From the NCBI GenBank assembly GCA_963848205.1, contig CAWKCV010000003.1, forward strand, positions 1 to 64,000: 64,000 bases of DNA, read 5' to 3'. Origin of the DNA: BOG-908 sp963848205 (GTDB lineage Bacteria > Pseudomonadota > Alphaproteobacteria > Acetobacterales > Acetobacteraceae). How positions within the stretch are numbered: position 1 is the first letter of the stretch; the number at the start of each line of letters is the position of its first letter. Both the position numbers and the translations under genes were made by a program. Positions 33,553-44,873 of the stretch are shown piece by piece. The notes beneath the pieces are model-generated. The model was not told the origin of the DNA. It searched no databases and was given only the letters and a program-made list of their open reading frames with translations.

Positions 33553-35979
33553 ATGCGGAACAAACGTCTGTTGCTGTCTTTAATGGCAAGTGCTGCGATC
33601 CTGCCGGGTTTGCTGAAGGCTCAGCAGCCGGCGGGTGTCTCGCCGAATGTTCCAGGGAACGGTACGCCTGGAACGGTGACGACCGGTTCGAAACCCAGCA
33701 GCAAGATAGAGGAAGTGGTCGTTACAGCACAGAAGCGGTCACAGGCGGCGCAGCGCACGCCGATCGCCATGCGCGTGATCTCCGGCCGGACGCTGCAGGC
33801 GCAGCAGGTTACTGATATTCAGAACTTGACCCGTGTTGCGCCTGACTTAAGCGTTATCCAGAACACCGTGTACAGCCAGTTGTCGATCCGTGGCGTGTCC
33901 GCGCAGACCTTTGCGGAGGGGTCGGACGCCGCGTTGACCGTGGATATCGACGGCGAATACATCAACAGACCCGTTGCCTTGAACGCTGCCTTCTTCGATC
34001 TGTCGCGCATAGAAGTGCTGAAAGGTCCCCAAGGAACGTTGTACGGCCGTAACGCAACGGCCGGCGCCATCAACATAATAACGGCCAAGCCGGTTCAGAA
34101 ATACGAAGGCTATCTGAACGTGGGTGCCGGCACCTACGGAGCCACGAATATCGAGGGGGCGGTGAACATTCCGCTTACCCCTGACTTGGCATTGCGGGTG
34201 GCGGCCTTCCATTCGCAGCACGGCGGCTATGACGACAACGGCAAGGCGGGGCATGGCGGCGACAGCAATCAGACCGGTGCGCGTGCATCCCTGCAGTATA
34301 ATCATGACGCATTTACCGCCTATGTCTCCGCAGAGTATATCAACGTCCATACAACGGCGCCGCCACCGCAGTATGGGTTTCCCATAACGCCGGGTTCGCC
34401 GGGGTTGCATCAGATTAGCGGCGTCAATCAGCTCGGCAACACGATCACTGACCTTGTGCCATCTGGAAATCTTCAGCAGCCCCTGCCACGAGACGGCAAT
34501 TTCCCCCTGCTCAATCTCGGTTTCTTCCGGAGCGAGCAGTATCATCTTCGCGATAGATTTTCATATGACTTTGGTAACGGCCTCTCCGCGGAGTATATCG
34601 GCGGCTTCTACTCGAACCACACTGCCACTTCGATTCCTCTGAGCGGCGACCCGAACTACTTGCAATTTGTCTCGAGAGATCCGCATCTCGACTCGCAGGA
34701 CATCAGTAATGATCTGCATTTAAGCTATCGCGCGCCAAGTGGCCTGTTTGCTCAGGTTGGCGCGTTCTACTTCCATGAGAATCAGAACGTAGAAACGTCG
34801 ATTCAAATCGATCATCCACCATTTGGCCCACCTGGCACGCAGCGCGCTTACGTCAATTACTTCTATTTTCCTGACGTCAAAGTCAATTCCTACGCCTTTT
34901 ACGCTCAGGGCGACTACCCGATCCTGCCAGACCTGAAGATCACGGCCGGCGTGCGGTATTCAAACGACGATAAGCAGGGTTTGTATTCCACAAGCGGGTT
35001 TGGCTTCATTGATCCCAAATTCGGCCTTTACCAGCCCACCGTGCGAAGCATCTCCCACGCGGTTGGCGGCACGCCATCAGGTTGCAATCAGGAACTCAAA
35101 ACTCCTACACCGGATCCGCAAACGGCCCCGCAGTACTATGTCATCAATCATTGCTATTCGCAGGATCAGGTGAATTGGCTTGCCGGTCTGGAATACACGC
35201 CAGCACCTAACCACCTTCTATATTTCAAGGCATCAACGGCATACCGTTCGGGCGGTTTTGATAACGCAACGGGAGCGAACTCAGCCGGCGTGATCATTCC
35301 GGACTTTGCACCCGAGAAGATCATCTCTTATGAGATTGGTTCCAAGAACACGTTCCTGGACAGCCGTCTGCAGCTTAATCTTGATCTCTTCCGGTACGAT
35401 TACTCCAACCTGCAAGTCGGCACCTTTCTTAATACGGCCGTTGGCAATTACACAACCAACGCAGGCCGGGCGACCTATAACGGTATAGAGTTTGACGGAA
35501 TTGCGGCAATTACGGATAGTGACCGCCTAACCATCACAACCAATTATCTTGATGCCCGGTTTGATCAGTTCAACACCGTCGAGACTGGCATCAATGGTCA
35601 GCCCGTGCCTGTCAATCTCGCGGGCTTTGCGCCGCCACTCGCCTCTAAATGGACAGTGACGGCGGGTTTCGACCACACCTTCGACTTGCATGACTATGGC
35701 AGTCTTCTGGCATCCGTCTTCACCCGCTACCGGTCGAGCTTCTATCTAACGGCGTTCAACTGGGCGTCTGATCACCAAAGTGGATATACTGCCACAGACG
35801 TTTCGTTGACCTACACGACAGCAAACGGAAAGTACAGCATACAGGGCTTTGCGCACAATTTGGAAAATTATCGGCCGCTCGTCTTTAGCGGCTTCACGGG
35901 CGGCCCACCGGTAAACATTTACAACTTCGGATTTGGTGCGCCGTTGACCGCAGGTGTGTTGGCAACCGCAAGATTTTAG
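33553..35979 (+). CDS. TonB-dependent receptor
   Basis: 808 residues with a signal peptide (MRNKRLLLSLMASAAILPGL), a TonB box region (IEEVVVTAQKRSQAAQRTPI), a plug domain (VEVLKGPQGTLYGRNATAGA-like segment IEVLKGPQGTLYGRNATAG) and a beta-barrel ending in VLATARF with terminal Phe. It should import a bulky substrate across the outer membrane, most likely the glycoside handled by the neighbouring genes. It is followed by the TIM-barrel and Gfo/Idh/MocA genes on the same strand. Confidence 0.93.
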   Translation: MRNKRLLLSLMASAAILPGLLKAQQPAGVSPNVPGNGTPGTVTTGSKPSSKIEEVVVTAQKRSQAAQRTPIAMRVISGRTLQAQQVTDIQNLTRVAPDLSVIQNTVYSQLSIRGVSAQTFAEGSDAALTVDIDGEYINRPVALNAAFFDLSRIEVLKGPQGTLYGRNATAGAINIITAKPVQKYEGYLNVGAGTYGATNIEGAVNIPLTPDLALRVAAFHSQHGGYDDNGKAGHGGDSNQTGARASLQYNHDAFTAYVSAEYINVHTTAPPPQYGFPITPGSPGLHQISGVNQLGNTITDLVPSGNLQQPLPRDGNFPLLNLGFFRSEQYHLRDRFSYDFGNGLSAEYIGGFYSNHTATSIPLSGDPNYLQFVSRDPHLDSQDISNDLHLSYRAPSGLFAQVGAFYFHENQNVETSIQIDHPPFGPPGTQRAYVNYFYFPDVKVNSYAFYAQGDYPILPDLKITAGVRYSNDDKQGLYSTSGFGFIDPKFGLYQPTVRSISHAVGGTPSGCNQELKTPTPDPQTAPQYYVINHCYSQDQVNWLAGLEYTPAPNHLLYFKASTAYRSGGFDNATGANSAGVIIPDFAPEKIISYEIGSKNTFLDSRLQLNLDLFRYDYSNLQVGTFLNTAVGNYTTNAGRATYNGIEFDGIAAITDSDRLTITTNYLDARFDQFNTVETGINGQPVPVNLAGFAPPLASKWTVTAGFDHTFDLHDYGSLLASVFTRYRSSFYLTAFNWASDHQSGYTATDVSLTYTTANGKYSIQGFAHNLENYRPLVFSGFTGGPPVNIYNFGFGAPLTAGVLATARF

Positions 35980-36039
35980 TCTGACCCTCTGCCAAACGGG
36001 TGTGGTAGCGGGGAGAATGTGGATCTTGGAAAGACAACC

Positions 36040-37098
36040 ATGAAGACACTCAAAGGTCCGGCGATCTTCCTTGCACAATTTCAGTCGGACCAAGCGCCGT
36101 TCGACACCCTGGACGGCATGGCTGGCTGGGCGGCCGGGCTGGGCTACAAAGGTGTCCAAATCCCGGTCAATTCGGGCTTGTTTGACCTTGCAACGGCCGC
36201 TGAATCTCAAGCCTATTGCGATGACCTAGCGGCGCGGCTGCAAAACGCGGGCGTGGCCGTGACCGAGCTTGCGGCGCATCTGCAGGGCCAGCTTGTGGCC
36301 GTGCACCCAGCATACGAGACGTTGTTCGAGCGGTTCTGCCCGGAGGCACTACGAAGCGGCAGCGCCAGCGAACGGCAGGACTGGGCTAGCGCGCAGATGA
36401 AGCTCACGGCCCAGGCCGCCCGTCGGCTCGGGCTCGATGCGGTCGCGGCGTTCTCCGGTGCTCTGGCTTGGCCTTACATCTACCCTTGGCCACAGCGGCC
36501 GGCGGGACTGATCGAGGGGGCTTTTGCCGAACTCGGCCGTCGCTGGCGCCCGATCCTGGATTGCTTCGCGGAGAACGGCGTTGCTTGCGCGTTCGAACTG
36601 CATCCTGGTGAGGATCTGCATGACGGCGCCACCTTCGAACGGTTTCTGGATGCAGTCGATCAGCATGAGAGCGCCGCCATCCTCTACGATCCTTCGCATT
36701 TCGTACTGCAAGCGCTCGATTATCTCGCGTTCATCGACATTTATCACGCGCGCATCAAGGCGTTTCACGTAAAGGATGCGGAACTGAACCCGACCGGGCG
36801 AAGCGGGGTTTATGGCGGCTACCAGGCGTGGGTGGATCGACCGGGGCGGTTCCGCTCGCTCGGTGATGGGCAGGTGAATTTTGGCGCGATCTTCTCCAAG
36901 CTTGCGCAATATGGCTACACCGGCTGGGCAGTCTTGGAGTGGGAATGTGCGCTGAAGCATCCGCAGGATGGCGCACGCGAAGGCGCCCCGTTCATTGCGC
37001 AACATATCATTCACGTTACCGATAAAGCGTTTGATGACTTTGCACGCAGCACAATTGACGAAACCACCAATCGACGCATCCTGGGCCTGTTGCCCTGA
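36040..37098 (+). CDS. Sugar phosphate isomerase/epimerase-like TIM barrel
   Basis: 352 residues from MKTLKGPAIFLAQF at 36040 (an in-frame GTG at 36019 is the alternative). The AP-endonuclease-2/IolE-like barrel is shown by VACAFELHPGEDLHDG, AAILYDPSHFVLQALDY, RIKAFHVKDAE and GWAVLEWECALK, which carry Glu, Asp, His and Glu metal ligands. Coupled (ATGA) to the Gfo/Idh/MocA gene. In 3-keto-sugar pathways such pairs epimerise or cleave oxidised glycosides. Confidence 0.85.
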   Translation: MKTLKGPAIFLAQFQSDQAPFDTLDGMAGWAAGLGYKGVQIPVNSGLFDLATAAESQAYCDDLAARLQNAGVAVTELAAHLQGQLVAVHPAYETLFERFCPEALRSGSASERQDWASAQMKLTAQAARRLGLDAVAAFSGALAWPYIYPWPQRPAGLIEGAFAELGRRWRPILDCFAENGVACAFELHPGEDLHDGATFERFLDAVDQHESAAILYDPSHFVLQALDYLAFIDIYHARIKAFHVKDAELNPTGRSGVYGGYQAWVDRPGRFRSLGDGQVNFGAIFSKLAQYGYTGWAVLEWECALKHPQDGAREGAPFIAQHIIHVTDKAFDDFARSTIDETTNRRILGLLP

Positions 37099-38243
37099 TG
37101 GCCAAGCTGCGCCTGGGCATGGTGGGAGGCGGCCCCGGTGCCTTCATCGGCCCGGTGCACCGCATAGCCGCGGCAATGGACGGTCAATTTCAGCTTGTCG
37201 CTGGTGCGTTCGCGTCCGACCCGGAGCGCTCCGAAGCGGCGGGCCGCGTGTTGGGACTGCAAGCAGATCGGTGCTACCGTGACTTCGCGACGATGGCGGC
37301 GCAGGAGGCGGCCCGTCCCGATGGCATTGAGGCGGTTAGCATTGTAACCACGAACCGCACTCACCTTCAGATTGCCCTGGCGTTCCTTGATGCCGGGATC
37401 GATGTGATTTGCGAGAAGCCAATGACTGCCGATCTCGCGCAAGCCCGATTGCTGCGGGACGCTGTGGTGCGAAGCGGCTGCGTCTTCGTGGTCACGCATA
37501 ACTATTCCGGTTATCCAATGGTGCGGGAAGCCCGCGCGCGGGTTGCTTCCGGTCAGATTGGTCGGCTTCGCATGGTGCAAGTGGAGTACCCGCAAGGCTG
37601 GTTGGCAACACGGGTAGAAGCGAGCGGCACCAACAAGCAAGCGGAGTGGCGCACGGACCCGGCAGAGGCGGGGGCAGGCGGAGCGTTGGGCGATATTGGC
37701 ACGCACGCTTTCCAGCTGGCGGGCTTCGTGACGGGCCAAACTCCGCAATCGGTGCTCGCCGATGTAGCTGCGCTGGTGGAAGGCCGTCCGCTGGACGACA
37801 ATGCCTGTGTTCTGCTGCGCTATGCGGACGGCGCGCGCGGCGCAATTTGGGCAAGCCAGATCGCAATCGGCTGCCTAAACGGATTGCGCCTGCGCGTGTT
37901 TGGTGAGTTGGGCAGCCTGGATTGGTCGCAGGAGCAGCCGAACGAATTATGGGTGGACCGCCTGGACCAGCCGCGCCAGCGCATCGTGCCGGGCGGCGCA
38001 GGAGTCGGCGCGGACGCGGCCCGAGTGACCCGTCTGCCTGGGGGCCATCCGGAAGGTTTCCTAGAGGCTTTTGCAACCATCTACACTGATGCCGCGCAAC
38101 TTATCCGCGCGCGACGTGCGGGTTTGGGTGCCGCAGGCGCAATGCCACCCGGTGTTGAGGATGGCGTGCTGTCGCTGGCCTTTGTGGATGCGTGCGTGCA
38201 ATCCAGCCGGACCGGGAATATCTGGGTTGCTTTGCACCGATGA
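37098..38243 (+). CDS. Gfo/Idh/MocA-family oxidoreductase
   Basis: 381 residues. NAD(P)-binding motif LRLGMVGGGPGAFIGPVHR, then EKPMTADLAQAR with the family EKP, and GALGDIGTHAFQLAGFVTG with catalytic Asp and His. Family members oxidise sugars or sugar derivatives, including the C3 position of glycosides (DgpA type) or scyllo-inositol. It overlaps the TIM-barrel gene start to stop. The C3 oxidation role here is inference from the deglycosidase genes 9 kb away. Confidence 0.88.
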   Translation: MAKLRLGMVGGGPGAFIGPVHRIAAAMDGQFQLVAGAFASDPERSEAAGRVLGLQADRCYRDFATMAAQEAARPDGIEAVSIVTTNRTHLQIALAFLDAGIDVICEKPMTADLAQARLLRDAVVRSGCVFVVTHNYSGYPMVREARARVASGQIGRLRMVQVEYPQGWLATRVEASGTNKQAEWRTDPAEAGAGGALGDIGTHAFQLAGFVTGQTPQSVLADVAALVEGRPLDDNACVLLRYADGARGAIWASQIAIGCLNGLRLRVFGELGSLDWSQEQPNELWVDRLDQPRQRIVPGGAGVGADAARVTRLPGGHPEGFLEAFATIYTDAAQLIRARRAGLGAAGAMPPGVEDGVLSLAFVDACVQSSRTGNIWVALHR

Positions 38244-38432
38244 AAGCTGAAGCTGAGACGGCATTCTATTCTAGACACATGGGCCGGAGAACTCCTCTCC
38301 ATGACGCATTGCCACAGGCCGCCGCCGGTGCGATGTGAGCGCACAGATCTCAACACCTTCAAACCTTGTTGGCGCAATACGTCCGTTTTCTCATCGTAAC
38401 AAGGAAGCCCTACCCGCGCTGCCCTCTCTCCG

Positions 38433-39206
38433 TCATCTGGTGGCCTGCTGCACCGTTGCCGCTGGCTGTCGCTTGGCAATCCGGCGCCGCGGCGCCGCCG
38501 GACGGGATTGCAACGCCCGCGCAAACGATGTTGCAGGCGGCGACACCAAAAACGCCGTGCACATCGAGAAAAGGTTTGTCTTGAGATCTTCCCACTCGGC
38601 CTGGTCCGCCGCAATATGAGCCGCTTCGAAGCCCAAATCTCGCGCAATGGCGGCGTAGATCATCTTGAAGCAAGTGTCCGCCGCGGCTTCCGGGTCAGCG
38701 TGGCGGATCGCGGCGCGATGAGTTATCAGCGCCGCAATGAACAGCGTCCGCAATTCCGAATGCGAGGCTTTGCCGGCGGCGGCGATGGCATTGTCCTTGT
38801 TCGCACAGGCCATCATTGGCCGCAGCGCGCCGGCATTGCGTTTGAGGAATTCCGCAATGGCTTCGATGAGCATGGCCAGCATACCCGGCAAATCTTGTGC
38901 GGTGACGCGAGCGGCGCCTACGATTGCAGTTTGTTCGGCATGCAGGTCCTCCATCAACTGGCGATGGACCGCGCGAAGCAATTCCTCCTTACTCTGAAAT
39001 CGATGATAGATCGAGCCGATGGAGACGCGGCCAACCCGGCTGACGTCGGACAGCGCGAAATCATCGGACCCGCGCTCGATCAAGAGGCGCCGCGCTGCCA
39101 TCAGCATGCGTTTGAGCGAAGCGCGGCTGCGGCTCTGCAGAGGTTGGCGTTCCTCCGAAAGTGGCGGAAGTGCGGCGATATGACGTTGCAAGCAGCCCCC
39201 AAACAT
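38433..39206 (-). CDS. TetR-family regulator
   Basis: 257 residues from MFGGCLQRHIAALPPLSEER; the core is MLMAARRLLIERGSDDFALS, then VSRVGRVSIGSIYHRFQSK, the usual TetR helix-turn-helix. It is the only regulator encoded inside the 27-53 kb glycoside region, so it is the best local candidate to bind the AGAAC-N4-GTTCT-like sites. No such site is found in its own promoter. It is divergent from xylB. The 189 bases after its end, towards the Gfo gene, show only a half-matching site near 38260. Confidence 0.85.
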   Translation of the reverse strand: MFGGCLQRHIAALPPLSEERQPLQSRSRASLKRMLMAARRLLIERGSDDFALSDVSRVGRVSIGSIYHRFQSKEELLRAVHRQLMEDLHAEQTAIVGAARVTAQDLPGMLAMLIEAIAEFLKRNAGALRPMMACANKDNAIAAAGKASHSELRTLFIAALITHRAAIRHADPEAAADTCFKMIYAAIARDLGFEAAHIAADQAEWEDLKTNLFSMCTAFLVSPPATSFARALQSRPAAPRRRIAKRQPAATVQQATR

Positions 39207-39342
39207 GTCCCGTCGGCTCGATCCGCCGTCTTGGACAGCAAATCAATCATAACCATAAAATCACGGGGCATGTGCCGTTGCAACGCGGCGCAAAGTCTTG
39301 GCCGGCATTTCCTTCGTGTTCTCCGACGTGCGGGAGGCCGGA

Positions 39343-40796
<1,454 letters not shown>

Positions 40797-40800
<4 letters not shown>

Positions 40801-42105
40801 GCACGTATTTTGAGCAACTTCCTAAGGTGATGTTCAAGGGCCCTGCCACACAAGATGATTTTGCATACCGCTTTTACGACAAGGGCCGGATCGTCGCCGG
40901 CAAGCGGATGGAAGATCATTTGCGGCTTGCTGCGTGTTTCTGGCATGGCTTCTGCTGGCCTGGCGCGGACATGTTCGGCTCAGCAATGTTCGATCGGCCC
41001 TGGCTGCACGGCGCCAACGACAGCGTGGCTGCCGCCATGAAGCGGGCTGCCGCCTTCGAGTTTTTTAGCAAGCTGGATGTGCCGTTCTACTGCTTCCACG
41101 ACGTTGATGTGATGGCTGAGGCCGATGGGCTGGCCGCACATCGCCGCCTATTCGCCGAGGCAGTGGAAGATCTCGCACGGCTGCAAGCCGACACTGGCCG
41201 GCGGCTGCTCTGGGGCACCGCCAATCTGTTCTCGCATCCTCGCTATGCGGCCGGAGCCGCCACAAATCCCGATCCGGAGGTGTTTGCTTTCGCCGCGGTG
41301 CAGGTGCGCGACGCGCTGGAGGCCACCCATCGGCTCGGCGGCGCCAATTACGTGCTATGGGGCGGCCGCGAAGGATACGATACCCTGCTGAACACCGATA
41401 TTGCGCGTGAGTTGGATCAGCTCGGCCGTTTTCTGAACCTGGTCGTGGAACATAAGCACAGGATAGGTTTTGCCGGCACCATCCTTATTGAACCCAAGCC
41501 GTGTGAACCCACCAAGCACCAATACGATCGCGATGTGGCGTCCGTACATGGATTTTTGCGTCGTTACGGGCTGGAAGGCGAGGTGAAGCTGAATATCGAG
41601 GCCAATCACGCAACGCTGGCCGGGCATAGCTTTGAACACGAAATTGCCTTGGCCAATGCGCTGGGCGTGTTCGGCTCGATCGACGCAAATCGGGGCGATC
41701 CGCAGAACGGCTGGGACACTGACCAATTCCCAAACTCGGTGCCCGATATGACCCTGGCCATAGTTGAGATCTTGCGAGGCGGCGGCTTCACGACCGGCGG
41801 ATTCAATTTCGACGCCAAGGTTCGCCGCCAAAGCCTGGATCCCGCGGACTTGTTTCATGGCCATATTGGCGCAATCGACGTGCTTGCCCGCGCCCTGCTT
41901 GCAGCGGCCGCAATCCAGGATGACGGTCGGCTGGAGGACAACCGCGCGCAGCGTTACGCCGGTTGGAGCTGCACGTTCGCACAATCGCTGGCAGACCTCG
42001 ATCTGGCAGGGATCGCGAACCTTGCTGTGGAAGAGAGTTCTAGACCCGAAGCCCCGATCTGGCGGGCAGGAGCGGCTGGAGAACCTGGTCAACCGCTTTG
42101 TCTAG
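40797..42105 (+). pseudogene. xylA: Xylose isomerase with a single-base frameshift near its end
   Basis: Converts D-xylose to D-xylulose. MSTYFEQLPKVMFKGP is the usual start. Catalytic and metal residues are visible in FYCFHDVDV, ILIEPKPCEPTKHQYD, FKLNIEANHATL-like segment (VKLNIEANHATLAGHSFEHE) and FNFDAKVRRQS. The reading frame as given leaves the family near residue 415 and runs on to 42233. If one T of the pair at 42038-42039 is removed, the true C-terminus ERLENLVNRFV and a TAG at 42105 are reached, giving about 435 residues. The rest is intact, so either a consensus error or a very young mutation. Even unrepaired, the core might fold. Confidence 0.88.
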
Positions 42106-42141
42106 GTCCGCGCGAAGGCGCGTGTGTGCACCTCAAAACTT

Positions 42142-42723
42142 TTAAGCCCTTATTGCAATCTCAGCCGGCCGCGGGTGCCCGAAGTGACGACTTTGCGGGT
42201 TGTCCGACAAAGCGTGGCCGAAATGCGCGATAGCCGCCCATAGTGGAGAGGCCGCTCCCTCCACAATGGCCATGTGTTGGCCCGTCACAAGCATGCTGGC
42301 TTCGGCCATGAAATGACTTTGCACGATGTAGCGGGCGCCCATCGACTGCAGTACCGGACGTAGCGCATAATCCAGCGCCAACACATGGGCAAGACTTCCC
42401 CCGGTGCCGATCGGCAGGACCGCTTTGCCCGCCAAAGCGAATTGCGGAAGGATATCGAGGAAGCATTTCAACATGCCGGAGAAGGATGCCTTGTAGATCG
42501 GCGTCGCGATGAGGACGCCATCGGCTTCCTCCACGGCGCGGATCATCTCAGCCAGGATGGGATCCTCGGTCGTGCCATGCAGAAGCGCATCAGGCGGGAT
42601 GGCAGCAACACGCCGATGGACAACGCCGAGGCCTTCGGTTTCAAGCCGCTGCAGTATCAGGTCAGTGAGCATCGCGGTTTTTGAGTTGATTGACGGGCTT
42701 CCGGAGATTGCCACCACCTGCAT
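42142..42723 (-). CDS. NAD(P)H-dependent FMN reductase (SsuE-like)
   Basis: 193 residues, MQVVAISGSPSINSKTAMLT onward. The flavodoxin-like fold has the phosphate-binding ISGSPS motif and ATPIYKASFSGMLKCFLDIL, typical of SsuE/MsuE reductases that supply reduced FMN to partner monooxygenases. It is divergent from a luciferase-like monooxygenase gene, its likely partner. A small hairpin (42109-42122) lies between its end and xylA. Confidence 0.88.
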   Translation of the reverse strand: MQVVAISGSPSINSKTAMLTDLILQRLETEGLGVVHRRVAAIPPDALLHGTTEDPILAEMIRAVEEADGVLIATPIYKASFSGMLKCFLDILPQFALAGKAVLPIGTGGSLAHVLALDYALRPVLQSMGARYIVQSHFMAEASMLVTGQHMAIVEGAASPLWAAIAHFGHALSDNPQSRHFGHPRPAEIAIRA

Positions 42724-42875
42724 TTTTCACACTCTCTCATCTGTTCGGCACAAGTGCCCGATCTACCGCTAGTTTCATCGAACGATGTAGCAAAAAAGCC
42801 GATCTTTGGCCACTCGAAATGCATGGGAGAGCATGCCCAAGAAGATTGACAACAGCCCCCTACACCCTTAAGAAT

Positions 42876-42891
42876 TCGAACAACAGTTCTA
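42876..42891. promoter_or_regulatory. Palindromic operator, site 4 of the shared motif
   Basis: TCGAACAACAGTTCTA matches AGAAC-N4-GTTCT with one change. It is in the divergent promoter of the FMN reductase and the luciferase-like monooxygenase. Confidence 0.5.
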
Positions 42892-42936
42892 TTACGGACC
42901 GCCATCTGAAGCAGGTCCGCGGAAGAGGGGCGTTCC

Positions 42937-44076
42937 GTGAGATTTTCCATATTCCTGAACGGGCGATCGCTCGGGCCGGACGACGACCGAGACTTCATCC
43001 GAATGACTGTTTCGCACGCTGAGCAGGCCGTTGCTCATGGGTTCGAGGCGTTGTTCATGCCGGATCACCATTTCACCGGCTATATGCCGGTTGCGAGTGA
43101 TCCGATGATTTTCGCCGCCTATTTGCTGGGACGTCTTCCCGGGATTTATCTGGGTTTTTCGGTTACCTCCGTGCCTCTGCACAGCCCCGTCCGCTTTGTT
43201 GAGCGGGTGAATATTCTCGACCAGCTCACAGAAGGACGTTTGCTGGTCGGGATCGGCAGCGGCACGACTCCCGAGGAGATGATCGGGTTTGGTGTGACCT
43301 ACAAGGAAGCAGGTGCCGTCGCGGAGGCCAATCTTGCCATCGCGGATGCTTTGTGGGCCAAAAGTCCGTACGATGCGCCCGTCGCGTTTGACAATGGCTT
43401 CTACCGCGGGCGGGTGCTGCAGCGTATCGCGCCTACGCCCTACACGCGTCCGCGTCCGCGGTTGATGCCAGTTGCCATGAAGGAAGCCAGCATGCGCCGG
43501 GCTGCCGAGAATGGGTGGCCTGCCTTCATTCCCGCCTTCACGCCGCCGCAAATTGGCGGAACGGAGCCGATGAAGCATGTGAGCAAGTATTTCAACGCGT
43601 ATCGGGCAGCTTTGGAGGCGGCCGGGCATCCTGAAGGCGTGGTTACAGAGGCGCTATCGTGGTCGACGCACACATATCAATGCGTACACGTGGCCGAGAG
43701 TGATGATCAGGCGCGCGATGAATTGCACGAAATACTCACGGCCTACCAGCAGGCGGTCGAGCGGGAAGCGGAGTTCAACGCGCGGGCGGAAAGCGATCAG
43801 GCCAATCGAAAAACCGACAACACGCCAAATGCGTTGACCGAAGATTGGATCGGCACTTGGACTTTGTCGGGAAGTGCCAGGACCGTTCGCGAAAAGCTCG
43901 AGCCATACGCCGCACTGGGGATCGGCAACGTTCTTTGCGGCACGATGACCGGCCCACTCACGGAACGTCGCCTTGCCCTGTCAAATCAAACCACCAGCTT
44001 GCTCGCCAAGGATGTCATGCCCCATTTCAAGCGGGCGCCCGATGCTCCGCAAGTCTCAAAGGCTCTGGCCACATGA
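42937..44076 (+). CDS. LLM-class flavin-dependent monooxygenase
   Basis: 379 residues. Bacterial luciferase-like TIM barrel: FEALFMPDHHFTGYMPVASD, VNILDQLTEGRLLVGIGSGT, and a late WIGTWTLSGSARTVREKLE. It uses reduced FMN from a separate reductase to hydroxylate or cleave an organic substrate. The divergent SsuE-like gene is the natural partner. The substrate may be part of the aglycone. Its stop overlaps the next start. Confidence 0.88.
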   Translation: MRFSIFLNGRSLGPDDDRDFIRMTVSHAEQAVAHGFEALFMPDHHFTGYMPVASDPMIFAAYLLGRLPGIYLGFSVTSVPLHSPVRFVERVNILDQLTEGRLLVGIGSGTTPEEMIGFGVTYKEAGAVAEANLAIADALWAKSPYDAPVAFDNGFYRGRVLQRIAPTPYTRPRPRLMPVAMKEASMRRAAENGWPAFIPAFTPPQIGGTEPMKHVSKYFNAYRAALEAAGHPEGVVTEALSWSTHTYQCVHVAESDDQARDELHEILTAYQQAVEREAEFNARAESDQANRKTDNTPNALTEDWIGTWTLSGSARTVREKLEPYAALGIGNVLCGTMTGPLTERRLALSNQTTSLLAKDVMPHFKRAPDAPQVSKALAT

Positions 44077-44864
44077 ACGCTTCCAATAACACGATGTACG
44101 CCGTGCCGTGCATAGAGTGGCTGTTCGCGCGCGAACACGCCACTCTACCTGATCGTATTCGCGCCGCCCACGCGGCCGGATTGAAGGCGGTGGAATTCCA
44201 TCTGTGGCGAGACAAGCCGCTCGCTGAAATCGCAGACGCGCTTCGGGAGACTGGAGTTGAGCTGTTGAGCTTCGTTGTTGAGCCGCGCAGAAGTCTTGTC
44301 GATCCGGCTCAGCATGCGGAGTTCCTCCAAGCCGTCCGGGAGTCCCTACAGGCGGCTCAGGAAGCTGGTGCACGATGCCTGGTCGTCGCCTCAGGGTTCA
44401 CAAGGCCTGATGTTTCTCGGCAGGTCCAGCACGAAGAAGCCGTGGGGATATTGCGCCAGGCTGCGAGGTTGGCGGAGGAAGCGGGCATCCTGCTGTTGCT
44501 TGAGCCGCTGAACACACGCGTGGACCACCCTGGGATGTATCTCGACTCTACCGCGGAGGGGCTTGATATCATCGAGGAAGTCGGTAGCCCGAATTTACGC
44601 CTTCTCTACGATGCCTATCATTCCGCCGTGATGGACGAGCAGCCTGGCGAGGTGCTGGGCGGCCGGGTTCACCTGGTGGGCCATGTGCAGGTGGCCGACC
44701 ATCCCGGCCGCTCGGAACCGGGCAGCGGCGCGCTTGACTGGGCGGCGCGGGTGGCAGCCTTAAGGGCGCTCGGCTATGACGGTTCGGTCGGCCTCGAGTA
44801 TCGGCCAAGCGGCCCCACGATGGAGACGCTGGAGCGAACGCGCGCGGCCTTGGGCTTCCTTTAG
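44073..44864 (+). CDS. Hydroxypyruvate isomerase/sugar epimerase-like TIM barrel
   Basis: 263 residues from MNASNNTMYAVPCIEWLFA. The barrel carries LLLLEPLNTRVDHPGMYLDS, LRLLYDAYHSAVMDEQPGE, HVQVADHPGRSEPGSG and GSVGLEYRPSGP, typical of the hydroxypyruvate isomerase/2-oxo-tetronate isomerase group. Start overlaps the monooxygenase stop (ATGA). It is followed by a symporter, so it may act on the imported sugar acid. One of three such barrels in the region. Confidence 0.85.
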   Translation: MNASNNTMYAVPCIEWLFAREHATLPDRIRAAHAAGLKAVEFHLWRDKPLAEIADALRETGVELLSFVVEPRRSLVDPAQHAEFLQAVRESLQAAQEAGARCLVVASGFTRPDVSRQVQHEEAVGILRQAARLAEEAGILLLLEPLNTRVDHPGMYLDSTAEGLDIIEEVGSPNLRLLYDAYHSAVMDEQPGEVLGGRVHLVGHVQVADHPGRSEPGSGALDWAARVAALRALGYDGSVGLEYRPSGPTMETLERTRAALGFL

Positions 44865-44873
44865 CAAGAACCG

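Noticed and set aside
42106..42233. C-terminal extension of xylose isomerase
   Set aside because: The family C-terminus is found intact in the neighbouring frame, so the extension is a frameshift product.
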